DNA of 5,830 nucleotides from Chloroflexota bacterium (lineage in GTDB: Bacteria; Chloroflexota; Dehalococcoidia; UBA2979), in the NCBI GenBank assembly GCA_947446155.1, contig CANFFZ010000118.1:1-5830 (forward strand), in the 5' to 3' direction. Position 1 is the stretch's first letter; the number at the start of each line of letters is the position of its first letter. The position numbers and the translations under genes were made by a program. Positions 1 to 5,711 of this stretch are shown piece by piece. Below the pieces are notes generated by a model. That model did no database searches and had not been told where the DNA came from. It saw only the letters and a list, made by a program, of their open reading frames with translations.

Positions 1-1
1 C

Positions 2-244
2 GCCCTCGTCCAGATGATCGCCGAGGTGCAGGCGAAGGAGCCGGGCGTGATGCAGTACGCGCTCCACAGCGTCGAGGGACAACCCGGTGTGTTCTTCTTC
101 TACGAGCAGTACGCGGATGACGCGGCATTCGCAGCACACCGGACGACGGACCACATGAAGGCGTTCGGGGCTGCCCTCGGCGACCTGATGGACGGACGGA
201 TGGAACTCACTCGCCTCAACTACATCGACGGCGTGAAGCGATAG
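2..244 (+). CDS. Antibiotic biosynthesis monooxygenase (ABM) domain protein, 5'-truncated
   Basis: The frame is open at the left edge: four codons precede the first ATG at position 14, so that ATG is probably internal and the true start lies outside the window. The visible 80 codons fit the second half of a one-domain dimeric ABM ferredoxin-like fold. The pattern is 'EPGVMQYALHS', then a strand 'FFFYEQYADDAAFAAHR', then 'DHMKAF'. This spacing of YE-x-Y-x-D, A-x-H-R and a second His is typical of YgiN/ABM proteins, which act as small cofactor-free monooxygenases or as quinone- or heme-handling proteins. The substrate cannot be told. The protein ends in 'GVKR', and its TAG stop lies in the left arm of a hairpin. 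It converges on the acyl-CoA dehydrogenase gene, 46 bases away. Family call fairly sure; function unknown. Confidence 0.75.
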   Translation, partial: ALVQMIAEVQAKEPGVMQYALHSVEGQPGVFFFYEQYADDAAFAAHRTTDHMKAFGAALGDLMDGRMELTRLNYIDGVKR

Positions 245-266
245 GGACGCCTTGTGGCGTCCCTAT
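241..266. terminator. Bidirectional hairpin terminator between convergent genes
   Basis: A perfect 11-bp inverted repeat (ATAGGGACGCC / GGCGTCCCTAT) has a TTGT loop. It includes the stop codon of the ABM gene and lies 24 bases beyond the stop of the convergent acyl-CoA dehydrogenase. No clear T-run follows on the plus strand (CGGCTGTCG), so termination would rest mainly on the strong stem. Its position between two convergent gene ends supports a shared terminator. Confidence 0.65.
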
Positions 267-290
267 CGGCTGTCGACCAGAAGTCGGGCC

Positions 291-1478
291 TTAACCCCGC
301 GGCAGCCCCAGGCCGCGCGTCGCGATGATGCCGCGCTGGATCTCGGACGTCCCGCCGGCGATCGTGCTGCTCACAGCGCTGAGGTAGCCGGTGGCCACCC
401 GGCCGCGGCCGTTCTCGGGGCGCTTCGCGTCCCACGCCATGCCCTGCAGGCCGTACATCTTCAGCGCGGTGTGCGCGATCCGCTGCCCGAGTTCCGTCGT
501 GTACAACTTCGACATCGACGCCTCGTAGTTCGGGACGAGGTTGCGCGCCTGGATGCTGATACTCAGGTAAGAGAACAGCCGCGCGATCTCCGCCTCGATC
601 CAGCGGTCAGCGAAGTACAGCCGCCATGACTTCGAGCGCGTCCCCTCCGCCTGCTTCGCCTGCGGGTCGGTGCGTGACACATCGAGCAGTTGCTTGAGGC
701 GGCGTTGCGTGCCGACGGCAGAACCGATGCCGCTGCGCTCGTAGTCCGTCAGCGTCATGCCGACGTACCAGCCGCGGTTCTCCTCACCCAGGCGGTTCTT
801 CACCGGGACGCGCACGTCCTCGAAGAACACCTCGTTGAAGCCGTGCTGGTCGGCCATGTTGATCAGCGGTCGCACATCGACGCCCGGCGTGCGCATCGAG
901 AACATCAGCAGCGAGATGCCTCGGTGCTTCGGGGCGTCCGGGTCGGTGCGCGCGAGCATGTAGATCCAGTCGGCGTGCTGCGCGCCGCTCGTCCAGATCT
1001 TCTGGCCGTTCACCACGTACTCATCGCCGTCGCGCTTCGCGCGCGTCTGCAGCGAGGCGAGGTCTGACCCGGCGCTCGGCTCGGACCAGCCCTGCGCCCA
1101 CACAACCTCGCCCGCCAGGATCTTGCCGAGGTGCTCCGCCTTCTGCTCTTCGTCGCCATGGATCATCAGGGTCGGCCCCAGCATCATCACGCCGAACCCG
1201 CCAACGTTGGAGAGGCCGTTCTCCGCCAACTCCTCGTTCAGGATGAACTGCTCTTTGGGCAACATCCCTGCCCCGCCGTAGGACTTCGGCCAGGCCGGCG
1301 CGATCCACCCGTTGGCGACGAGGGCATCCCGCCACGGCTTCGTCCTCGCTCGGACCTCAGGTGAGTTGCCGAAGGACTCTTCGCCGTCATCGGCCCGTTG
1401 CTTTGCCCCGTGCTCCGCGATGAACGTGCGCACCTGCGCCCGGAACTCCGACTCCTGTGCGTTGTCGTCCCAGTCCAT
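291..1478 (-). CDS. Acyl-CoA dehydrogenase family protein (FadE-like)
   Basis: A full-length 395-residue FAD-dependent acyl-CoA dehydrogenase, which oxidises an acyl-CoA to the 2-enoyl-CoA and passes electrons to ETF. The N-terminal helical domain is at about residues 5-120. The middle beta domain carries 'WAQGWSEPSAGSDLASL' (127-143) and 'VNGQKIWTSGAQHADW' (156-171), the FAD/substrate signature. The C-terminal helical domain is at about 230-395 and ends 'IAGGTSEIQRGIIATRGLGLPRG'-like, a strongly typical FadE terminus. At the site where short- and medium-chain enzymes have the catalytic Glu (YEGT), this protein has AGGT (374-377). A Glu in 'DYERS' (E247) lies where isovaleryl-CoA dehydrogenase places its base, so I infer E247 is the base. 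The start is well set: GAGGGAGG lies 6 bases before the ATG. It is downstream of the lyase gene but separated by a hairpin and a long leader, so it is probably transcribed by itself. Substrate unknown; a branched or unusual acyl-CoA is possible. Confidence 0.95.
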   Translation of the reverse strand: MDWDDNAQESEFRAQVRTFIAEHGAKQRADDGEESFGNSPEVRARTKPWRDALVANGWIAPAWPKSYGGAGMLPKEQFILNEELAENGLSNVGGFGVMMLGPTLMIHGDEEQKAEHLGKILAGEVVWAQGWSEPSAGSDLASLQTRAKRDGDEYVVNGQKIWTSGAQHADWIYMLARTDPDAPKHRGISLLMFSMRTPGVDVRPLINMADQHGFNEVFFEDVRVPVKNRLGEENRGWYVGMTLTDYERSGIGSAVGTQRRLKQLLDVSRTDPQAKQAEGTRSKSWRLYFADRWIEAEIARLFSYLSISIQARNLVPNYEASMSKLYTTELGQRIAHTALKMYGLQGMAWDAKRPENGRGRVATGYLSAVSSTIAGGTSEIQRGIIATRGLGLPRG

Positions 1479-1484
1479 CGCGGG

Positions 1485-1568
1485 CCTCCCTCGAAGCGCG
1501 ACATCGAGGCGCTTCCAGCGTCCTCGTGCCCGAGCCGGACAGATACCGGCTGTACGCAGGCGATTCTA
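1485..1568 (-). promoter_or_regulatory. Structured leader and candidate -10 of the acyl-CoA dehydrogenase gene
   Basis: On the minus strand a possible -10 TAGAAT (1563-1568) precedes the gene by about 85 bases, but no convincing -35 lies at the right spacing. Between it and the start are two small hairpins: AGCCGG/CCGGCT (1533-1551, 7-base loop) and GAAGCGC/GCGCTTC (1493-1515, 9-base loop). The second directly abuts the Shine-Dalgarno GAGGGAGG at 1485-1492. The remaining gap 1569-1658 shows no gene that I can support. Confidence 0.3.
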
Positions 1569-1658
1569 GCGCTGGCCGAACAGCCTGCGTGGCACAGTTA
1601 TGTCAGTGCGCGCAACGGCGAACGAGTAGGCCTAAGCACGACGGATGCAGGCACACAA

Positions 1659-1686
1659 CGAGGGCGCCCCTCGCGGGACGCCCTCG
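1659..1686 (-). terminator. Terminator-like hairpin after the 2-hydroxyacyl-CoA lyase gene
   Basis: An inverted repeat CGAGGGCG / CGCCCTCG is extended inward by three further G-C pairs after one mismatch and closed by a four-base loop. It begins 38 bases after the stop codon of the minus-strand lyase gene. On that strand it is followed by TTGTGTG, a weak T-rich tail, which fits an intrinsic terminator. It argues against simple co-transcription of the lyase with the acyl-CoA dehydrogenase downstream. Confidence 0.6.
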
Positions 1687-1724
1687 AATCTGCTCGCGAT
1701 GCGGCCGAGGCCGCTGGCGACCCG

Positions 1725-3389
1725 CTAGGCGCGGGTGGAGGTCAGCCAGCCGAACTTCTGCGGCTTGCGCTTCGCGTCCGGGTCCAGCGGCACGTGGATG
1801 AGCGACGGGCCCGAGAGCGCCAGCGCCTGCTTCAGCGCACCCTGCAGCTCGTCGTACGACTTCGCGTTGTACCCGATGCCGCCCAGGCCTTCCATCATGA
1901 TGTCGTAGCGCGCGCCGAGGCTCATACCGCCCACGGGCTTGTTCTCACGCTCGAATAACTCCGCCTTGTGGCCGCCGATGCCGCCGTTGTTGAACACGAT
2001 CCACGTGATCGGCAGGTTGTAGCGGACCGCCACCTCGCACTCCGTGCCCGCGAAGCCGAAGGCGCCGTCGCCCTGGAGGCAGATGACCCGCTTGCCCGGA
2101 TTCTGCACCGCGGCGGCGATCGCGAACCCGTGTCCGAGGCCCATCGAACCGAACGAGCCGGCGTCGAGGCGGGAGCGCGGCACCAGCTGGTCGATCACCG
2201 TGCGGCTGATGTCCATCGTGCTCGCACCTTCAGCGACGAAGATCGCGTCGGGCGGGAGCGCCTGGTTGATCGCGTGCAGCGCACGGTAGTAACCGATCGG
2301 GTCGGTCTCTTCCTGCTTCATCCCCTCGACGAGTTCGGAGTTCGAACGTGCCTCGGCGCGGACGGACTGCAGCCACTCGCTGTCCTGCGGGAACTGCCAT
2401 TGGTCGCGGTCGAGGACGTCGAGCAGTTGCCCGAGCGTCTTCTTCGCGTCGCCGATCATCATGACCTCGGTCGGGACGTTCACGCCGATCTCTTCGGGGT
2501 TGAAGTCCAGCTGTACCACCCGCACGTCCTTGCGGAAGCGCGGCGGCAACCCGAAGTGCAACATCCAGTTGAGGCGCGCGCCCACGAGGAACACGAGGTC
2601 GGCGTTCTGTAGCACGAACGAGCGTGCCGCAGCGGCCGCCTGGTCGTGGTCGTCCGGCAGGATGCCCTTCGCCATCGGCATCGCGAGATAGGGGATGCCG
2701 GTCTTCTCGACGAAGGCCTTCATCTCCTGCTCACCGCGCGAGGCGGCAACGCCCTTTCCGATGATGATCAGGGGCTGCTCCGCCGTCTTCAGCGCGGCCA
2801 TCGCAGCCTCGACGTCCATCGGGTCGGACAGCGTGCGGCGGGGGTCGGGCACACGCGGTACCCACTGCACGGCGTCCTCGTCCACGCGGCCAGCGATCAC
2901 GTCGCCGGGGAGGTCGAGGTAGACCGGACCGGGGACGCCGTGGATGGCCTTCTTCACGGCCTCCGCGACGTAGATCGGGATGCGCTCGATCGTCTCGACC
3001 CGCTCCGCGAACTTCGCGTAGGGGCGGACGGCCGTCAGTTGGTCGGCCTCCTGGAAGAAGCCCATCAGGTGGCCCGTGCGCTCGTAGGAACCACCGAGGA
3101 GGATCATCGGCCAGCGGTTCGACCACGCGTTGGAGAACGCACCGATCGCGTTCAGCACACCTGGCCCGGACACCGCCAGGGCGGCGCCGATGCGCCCCCC
3201 GAGGTAGGACACGGCCTGTGCGGCGTACGTCGCCGGCATCTCGTGCCGCATGCCCACGTAGTTGATGCCGGCCTTCTGTGCCGCCATCGCGATCGTGGTC
3301 ACTGGGATGCCCACCACTCCGAACATCGCGTCGACGCCCTGCGTCTTCAACGACCGAGCGATAATCGTGGCGCCGTCGATCTCTGCCAT
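1725..3389 (-). CDS. Thiamine-diphosphate-dependent 2-hydroxyacyl-CoA lyase (HACL/oxalyl-CoA decarboxylase family)
   Basis: A 554-residue ThDP enzyme that cleaves a 2-hydroxyacyl-CoA to formyl-CoA plus an aldehyde or ketone; the reaction is inferred from the family. The N-terminal Pyr domain has 'FGVVGIPVT' (23-31) and 'GMRHEMPATYAAQA' (46-59), where E50 is the ThDP-activating glutamate. A central domain spans about 190-330. The C-terminal PP domain has GDG (440-442) and the NN at 467-468, the Mg/diphosphate motif. Two points favour HACL over oxalyl-CoA decarboxylase: 'FFQEADQ' (111-117) where decarboxylases have a DYEE-like segment, and the C-terminal lid 'RKPQKFGWLT' (541-550), which resembles the RK-x-Q-x-F-x-WLT tail of HACL1. 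Length matches the family (about 550-580). I chose the ATG at 3389 because GGGGAG lies 5 bases upstream and the homologous region begins there ('MAEIDGATII'). The frame stays open to 3509, but that extension looks non-coding. A hairpin follows the gene. Oxalyl-CoA decarboxylase remains a less likely alternative. Confidence 0.93.
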   Translation of the reverse strand: MAEIDGATIIARSLKTQGVDAMFGVVGIPVTTIAMAAQKAGINYVGMRHEMPATYAAQAVSYLGGRIGAALAVSGPGVLNAIGAFSNAWSNRWPMILLGGSYERTGHLMGFFQEADQLTAVRPYAKFAERVETIERIPIYVAEAVKKAIHGVPGPVYLDLPGDVIAGRVDEDAVQWVPRVPDPRRTLSDPMDVEAAMAALKTAEQPLIIIGKGVAASRGEQEMKAFVEKTGIPYLAMPMAKGILPDDHDQAAAAARSFVLQNADLVFLVGARLNWMLHFGLPPRFRKDVRVVQLDFNPEEIGVNVPTEVMMIGDAKKTLGQLLDVLDRDQWQFPQDSEWLQSVRAEARSNSELVEGMKQEETDPIGYYRALHAINQALPPDAIFVAEGASTMDISRTVIDQLVPRSRLDAGSFGSMGLGHGFAIAAAVQNPGKRVICLQGDGAFGFAGTECEVAVRYNLPITWIVFNNGGIGGHKAELFERENKPVGGMSLGARYDIMMEGLGGIGYNAKSYDELQGALKQALALSGPSLIHVPLDPDAKRKPQKFGWLTSTRA

Positions 3390-3523
3390 GTGTACTCCCC
3401 GCCCCATGAATGCTGGGGACACCGTCTGTTTGTCCGGCTCAACTTGTTGGCCCGTCCGGTGCGGCATGGTACATCCCCTGGCGGGCGGACGGGATACCGT
3501 TTCTCTCACCGAAGGAATGACCG
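3390..3523. promoter_or_regulatory. Divergent intergenic region between lyase and histidine phosphatase genes
   Basis: These 134 bases separate two divergent genes and must hold the promoter for at least the lyase. On the minus strand GGGGAG (3395-3400) is the Shine-Dalgarno that sets the lyase start. On the plus strand AAGGA (3512-3516) serves the phosphatase, 7 bases before its ATG. A weak plus-strand candidate is TTGTTG (3444-3449), then 17 bases, then TGGTAC. I see no clear sigma-70 box for the lyase. The 10-mer TGTCCGGCTC at 3431-3440 also occurs, inverted, in the acyl-CoA dehydrogenase leader. Confidence 0.4.
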
Positions 3524-4090
3524 ATGCCCGTCACCATCTGGCTCATCACCCACTCGAACACAGAAGCCTCGGAAGCCGGCCTCGCCGCGGGCCTCATCGA
3601 CACTCCGCTGTCCACACGTGGCCGTGAGCAAGCACTCGAGGTACGCGCGCGTTATGGCCCCGGAACGCCCGTCCCCGTCGACACCGTTGTGACCGCCGCC
3701 CTGCAACGCGCCCGTGATACGGCTGCTATCGCCTTCGAGGGCGTCCCGCTCATCATCACGGCGGACGCCCGCCTCGACGAATGTGACTACGGCACCCTGT
3801 CCGGCCGCCCGCGCGACGAAATCGACCTCGCTCGTTCCGCGCACATCGATGTCCCCTGGCCCGACGGAGAGTCCTATGAGGACGCGGTCACCCGCCATCG
3901 AGCCGCGTTCGACGCCATCGAGCAGGAGCGCCCGGGCGGCACCGTCCTCGTCGTCGGCCACTACGCCACGTGGATGGCCCTCGAACACCTCGCGAACGGC
4001 CGCACGCTCGCCGACGTCGCCATCGAGGAGCGCGCATGGCAGCATGGCTGGCGCTACGACTACCGCCCGAATGACGAGCGCACCCGGTGA
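3524..4090 (+). CDS. Histidine phosphatase family protein (phosphoglycerate mutase-like) with altered RHG motif
   Basis: A 188-residue cytoplasmic protein of the histidine phosphatase superfamily (branch 1), which removes or moves phosphate through a phosphohistidine. The fold signatures are in order: 'WLITHSNTE' (6-14) with the expected nucleophile H10; 'DTPLSTRGREQA' (26-37); 'VTAALQRARDTA' (56-67) with phosphate-binding R62; 'RLDECDYGTLSG' (83-94) with the acid E86; and 'VVGHYATWMALEHL' (143-156) with the second His, H146. The usual Arg of RHG is Thr (T9) and the Gly is Ser (S11), so the first phosphate-pocket arginine is missing while the other catalytic residues remain. AAGGA 7 bases before the ATG supports the start. 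Its last bases overlap the GTG of the HAD gene (GTGA), so the two are probably translationally coupled. Substrate unknown; altered or reduced activity is possible. Confidence 0.9.
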   Translation: MPVTIWLITHSNTEASEAGLAAGLIDTPLSTRGREQALEVRARYGPGTPVPVDTVVTAALQRARDTAAIAFEGVPLIITADARLDECDYGTLSGRPRDEIDLARSAHIDVPWPDGESYEDAVTRHRAAFDAIEQERPGGTVLVVGHYATWMALEHLANGRTLADVAIEERAWQHGWRYDYRPNDERTR

Positions 4091-4731
4091 CCGAGCCGGT
4101 CGCGTGCGTCGTCTTCGACCTCGGCGGGGTGCTCGTGCAGATCGTTCGGTCCTAGAGCGAGGCGTGTACGCACGCTAGCATCCCGCCGCATCCCATCGCC
4201 TCGGAAGCGATGTTCCTCGCGAGGCGCGGCACACTCGTCGACGCGATGTCCGCCGGCAGCCTCGAGCCTGACGCGTACTACGCCGCGACCGCTGAAGCCT
4301 CGGGTGGCGTCTACACCGCCGACGATGTGCGTCGTGTCCACGCCGTGTGGCACTGGGCGGAGTATCCCAACGTCGATGAGGTTGTGGAGGCTATCGAGGC
4401 CGCTGGCATCGCGACCGGTGCGCTCTCCAACACGAGTGCCCCTCACTGGGCCGACCTCCGAAGCGCCCAGTCGCACTTCCCGACGGTCGCTCGCCTTCAG
4501 TACGTGGTCGCGAGCCACCTCGCAGGCGTCCTCAAACCGAACCCCGCGATCTACCGGGCATTCGAGGCCGCCAGCGGCCAGCCTGCCTCGCGGCTGCTCT
4601 TCTTCGACGACCTCCCCGAGAACGTCGAGTCGGCGCGCGCCCTCGGCTGGCGCGCCGAGCAGATCGATCCGATGGGTGACACGGCGGCACAACTGATGGC
4701 GGCACTGCGGCGACACGGAGTACTCGACTAG
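4087..4731 (+). pseudogene. HAD-superfamily hydrolase (HAD-IA-like) gene interrupted by an in-frame amber codon
   Basis: Reading from GTG 4087, which overlaps the phosphatase stop as GTGA, gives 'VTEPVACVVFDLGGVLVQIV', then RS, then TAG at 4153-4155. The same frame continues as 'SEACTHASIPP' and runs unbroken to the stop at 4729-4731. With the amber read through the product is 214 residues with all HAD motifs: motif I 'FDLGGVLV' with nucleophile D11 (DLGG in place of DxD, as in many HAD-IA proteins); motif II 'ALSNTSAPHW' (112-121); motif III Lys 'GVLKPNPAIY' (147-156, K150); and motif IV 'FFDDLPENVESA' (172-183). Both halves are intact and in one frame, so the break is a single point change, probably TGG to TAG. 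The only restart after the stop is ATG 4210, with a weak GGA upstream; its 173-residue product lacks the nucleophile and should be inactive. A sequencing error or amber readthrough would make this a working gene. Confidence 0.75.
4153..4155 (+). other. In-frame TAG codon at a probable Trp position of the HAD gene
   Basis: The TAG replaces codon 23. Coding-like sequence lies on both sides in the same frame: a HAD motif I before it and 'SEACTHA' after it. In related HAD hydrolases I recall a Trp between the Arg-Ser and the Glu-Ala, which one G-to-A transition (TGG to TAG) would turn into amber. No recoding element such as a SECIS or PYLIS hairpin is apparent directly after it. Confidence 0.7.
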
Positions 4732-5306
4732 CGCTGCTGATGCTCTGCGATGAACCGCTCGTACTCGACCCGCGAGGCCGCCCACAACCACAACCCCGCT
4801 TCGCGCCCCGCCTCGTCCGTGCGGCGCAGTCCGATCGCCTCCGCCACGATGATCGAGGGCTCGTTCGCCGCCTCGATCTCCGCCACGACTTCGCTCACCT
4901 CGCGATGCGAGAACGCGTACGCGAGGATGGCGCGCGCACCTTCGCGGGCATACCCCTGGCTGCGGAACGGGCGCTCGATGCCCCAACCGACCTCCACGCG
5001 GCCGTCGCGAGGCGGGCCCTTCATCCCGAGGCTGCCCACGACCACGCCATACATCCGCACCACCACCGCGCGACTCCACCACCCCGCGACGCTGGAGTCC
5101 TCCCGCAGCGCCCTTGCGACCACCGGGAAACACCCCTCCGCCTCGTCCGTGCTCGGCCACACGCCAAGGTCGGCGCCCAGCCATTCGGCGGCGACGTCAC
5201 GGTCCCCCGCAAGGATCGCGCGGCAAAAGGCAAGGTCGAACGGGATGAGGTCGAGACGCGCGGTATGCAGGGTCTCCGCGACCACCTCGGCACTGCGGGC
5301 GCTCAT
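4728..5306 (-). CDS. GNAT family N-acetyltransferase (RimJ/RimL-like)
   Basis: A 192-residue acyltransferase expected to move an acetyl group from acetyl-CoA to an amine, perhaps a protein N-terminus or a small molecule. The N-terminus has the 'TARLDLIPFD' strand (15-24) typical of Acetyltransf_3 members. The core has 'YGVVVGSLGMKG' (86-97), 'RVEVGWGIERPFRSQGYAREGA' in two parts (103-124), in which R-S-Q-G-Y-A (115-120) is the acetyl-CoA pyrophosphate loop, and a motif B region 'EIEAANEPSIIVAEAIGLRR' (143-162) with the usual N-x-x-S pattern. I chose the ATG at 5306 because homology begins soon after it; the open frame up to 5456 overlaps the upstream gene and is arginine- and serine-rich shadow. 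It starts 10 bases after the stop of the DUF6941-like gene, with only a weak AGG as ribosome site, so it is probably translated with it. Its stop shares CTAG with the convergent HAD gene. Confidence 0.88.
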   Translation of the reverse strand: MSARSAEVVAETLHTARLDLIPFDLAFCRAILAGDRDVAAEWLGADLGVWPSTDEAEGCFPVVARALREDSSVAGWWSRAVVVRMYGVVVGSLGMKGPPRDGRVEVGWGIERPFRSQGYAREGARAILAYAFSHREVSEVVAEIEAANEPSIIVAEAIGLRRTDEAGREAGLWLWAASRVEYERFIAEHQQR

Positions 5307-5316
5307 CGAGCGCTGC

Positions 5317-5709
5317 CTAAATCCGGCGCACGGCGATCGGCAGCGTCGCGAAGGCGTGTCTGTCCACGCTGACGGACACCTCGTGCGGGCCGTAGGTCGT
5401 GAACTGTGCGTTCTGCAGGTCAACGACGAGGTTTGCGCCACCCCTCGTGTCCTCACCGTTGAGTCGCAGCGTCATCTGCCCGCCGACCGGTGCGACCACG
5501 TTCTTGCCGTCCGCATCGAGGACGGCGATCGAGAACTCGTGGTCACCTTCATCGGCGCTGCCGTAGGAGAAGCGGACGACGAGCGAGAGGTGTGGGTGTA
5601 CCGCCGGCAGCGACCCCGCGTGCAGCATGTCCACGCCGATGCCCAGCGCGTGCAGTTTGCCACCGGAGTCCTGCGCTGAGTCGCAGAGGAACGCAAAGCC
5701 AAGGTCCAT
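5317..5709 (-). CDS. Small conserved protein resembling DUF6941, function unknown
   Basis: A 130-residue protein that reads as a single beta-rich domain. It opens 'MDLGFAFLCDSAQDSGGKL' and continues 'HALGIGVDMLHAGSLPAVHP' (20-39) and 'LSLVVRFSY' (41-49). It then has 'GDHEFSIAVLDADGKNV' (55-71) and ends 'GPHEVSVSVDRHAFATLPIAV'-like. The pattern of an early D-x-A, GKL-x-x-LG-x-G-x-D, and LP-x-x-HP followed by an immunoglobulin-like strand set is what I remember of DUF6941; I could not verify this by search. No signal peptide or membrane segment is visible, so it is probably cytoplasmic. GGAGGGGG 6 bases before the ATG supports the start. It begins two bases after the stop of the redoxin gene and ends 10 bases before the GNAT gene, so it is the middle gene of a tight operon. 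Real gene likely; family name less sure. Confidence 0.75.
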   Translation of the reverse strand: MDLGFAFLCDSAQDSGGKLHALGIGVDMLHAGSLPAVHPHLSLVVRFSYGSADEGDHEFSIAVLDADGKNVVAPVGGQMTLRLNGEDTRGGANLVVDLQNAQFTTYGPHEVSVSVDRHAFATLPIAVRRI

Positions 5710-5711
5710 CG

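Noticed and set aside
1479..1724. Small gene in the gap between the lyase and the dehydrogenase
   Set aside because: The frames here are only extensions of antisense shadows, with no ribosome site or domain. The gap is better explained as terminator plus leader.
1968..2612. 214-residue plus-strand open frame opposite the lyase gene
   Set aside because: It is an antisense shadow with no recognisable domain, and the opposite strand is a well-supported gene.
3390..3509. N-terminal extension of the lyase to an ATG at 3509 or 3407
   Set aside because: The extra residues do not resemble the family and neither ATG has a good ribosome site. GGGGAG before 3389 fits the start where homology begins.
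2646..3692. 348-residue plus-strand open frame opposite the lyase gene
   Set aside because: It is antisense to a clearly homologous ThDP enzyme, with a His/Arg/Val-rich low-information composition and no motif.
4156..4240. Selenocysteine- or pyrrolysine-type recoding element after the amber codon
   Set aside because: TAG is not the selenocysteine codon, and I found no clear stable hairpin directly downstream. A simple Trp-to-stop change explains the site better.
4060..5184. 374-residue minus-strand open frame
   Set aside because: It lies antisense to the HAD gene and in another frame of the GNAT gene, is rich in Arg and Gly, and shows no domain. It is a shadow of GC-rich coding DNA.
5307..5456. 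N-terminal extension of the GNAT protein to 5456
   Set aside because: It overlaps the DUF6941-like gene in another frame and is Arg/Ser-rich. The family pattern begins after the ATG at 5306.
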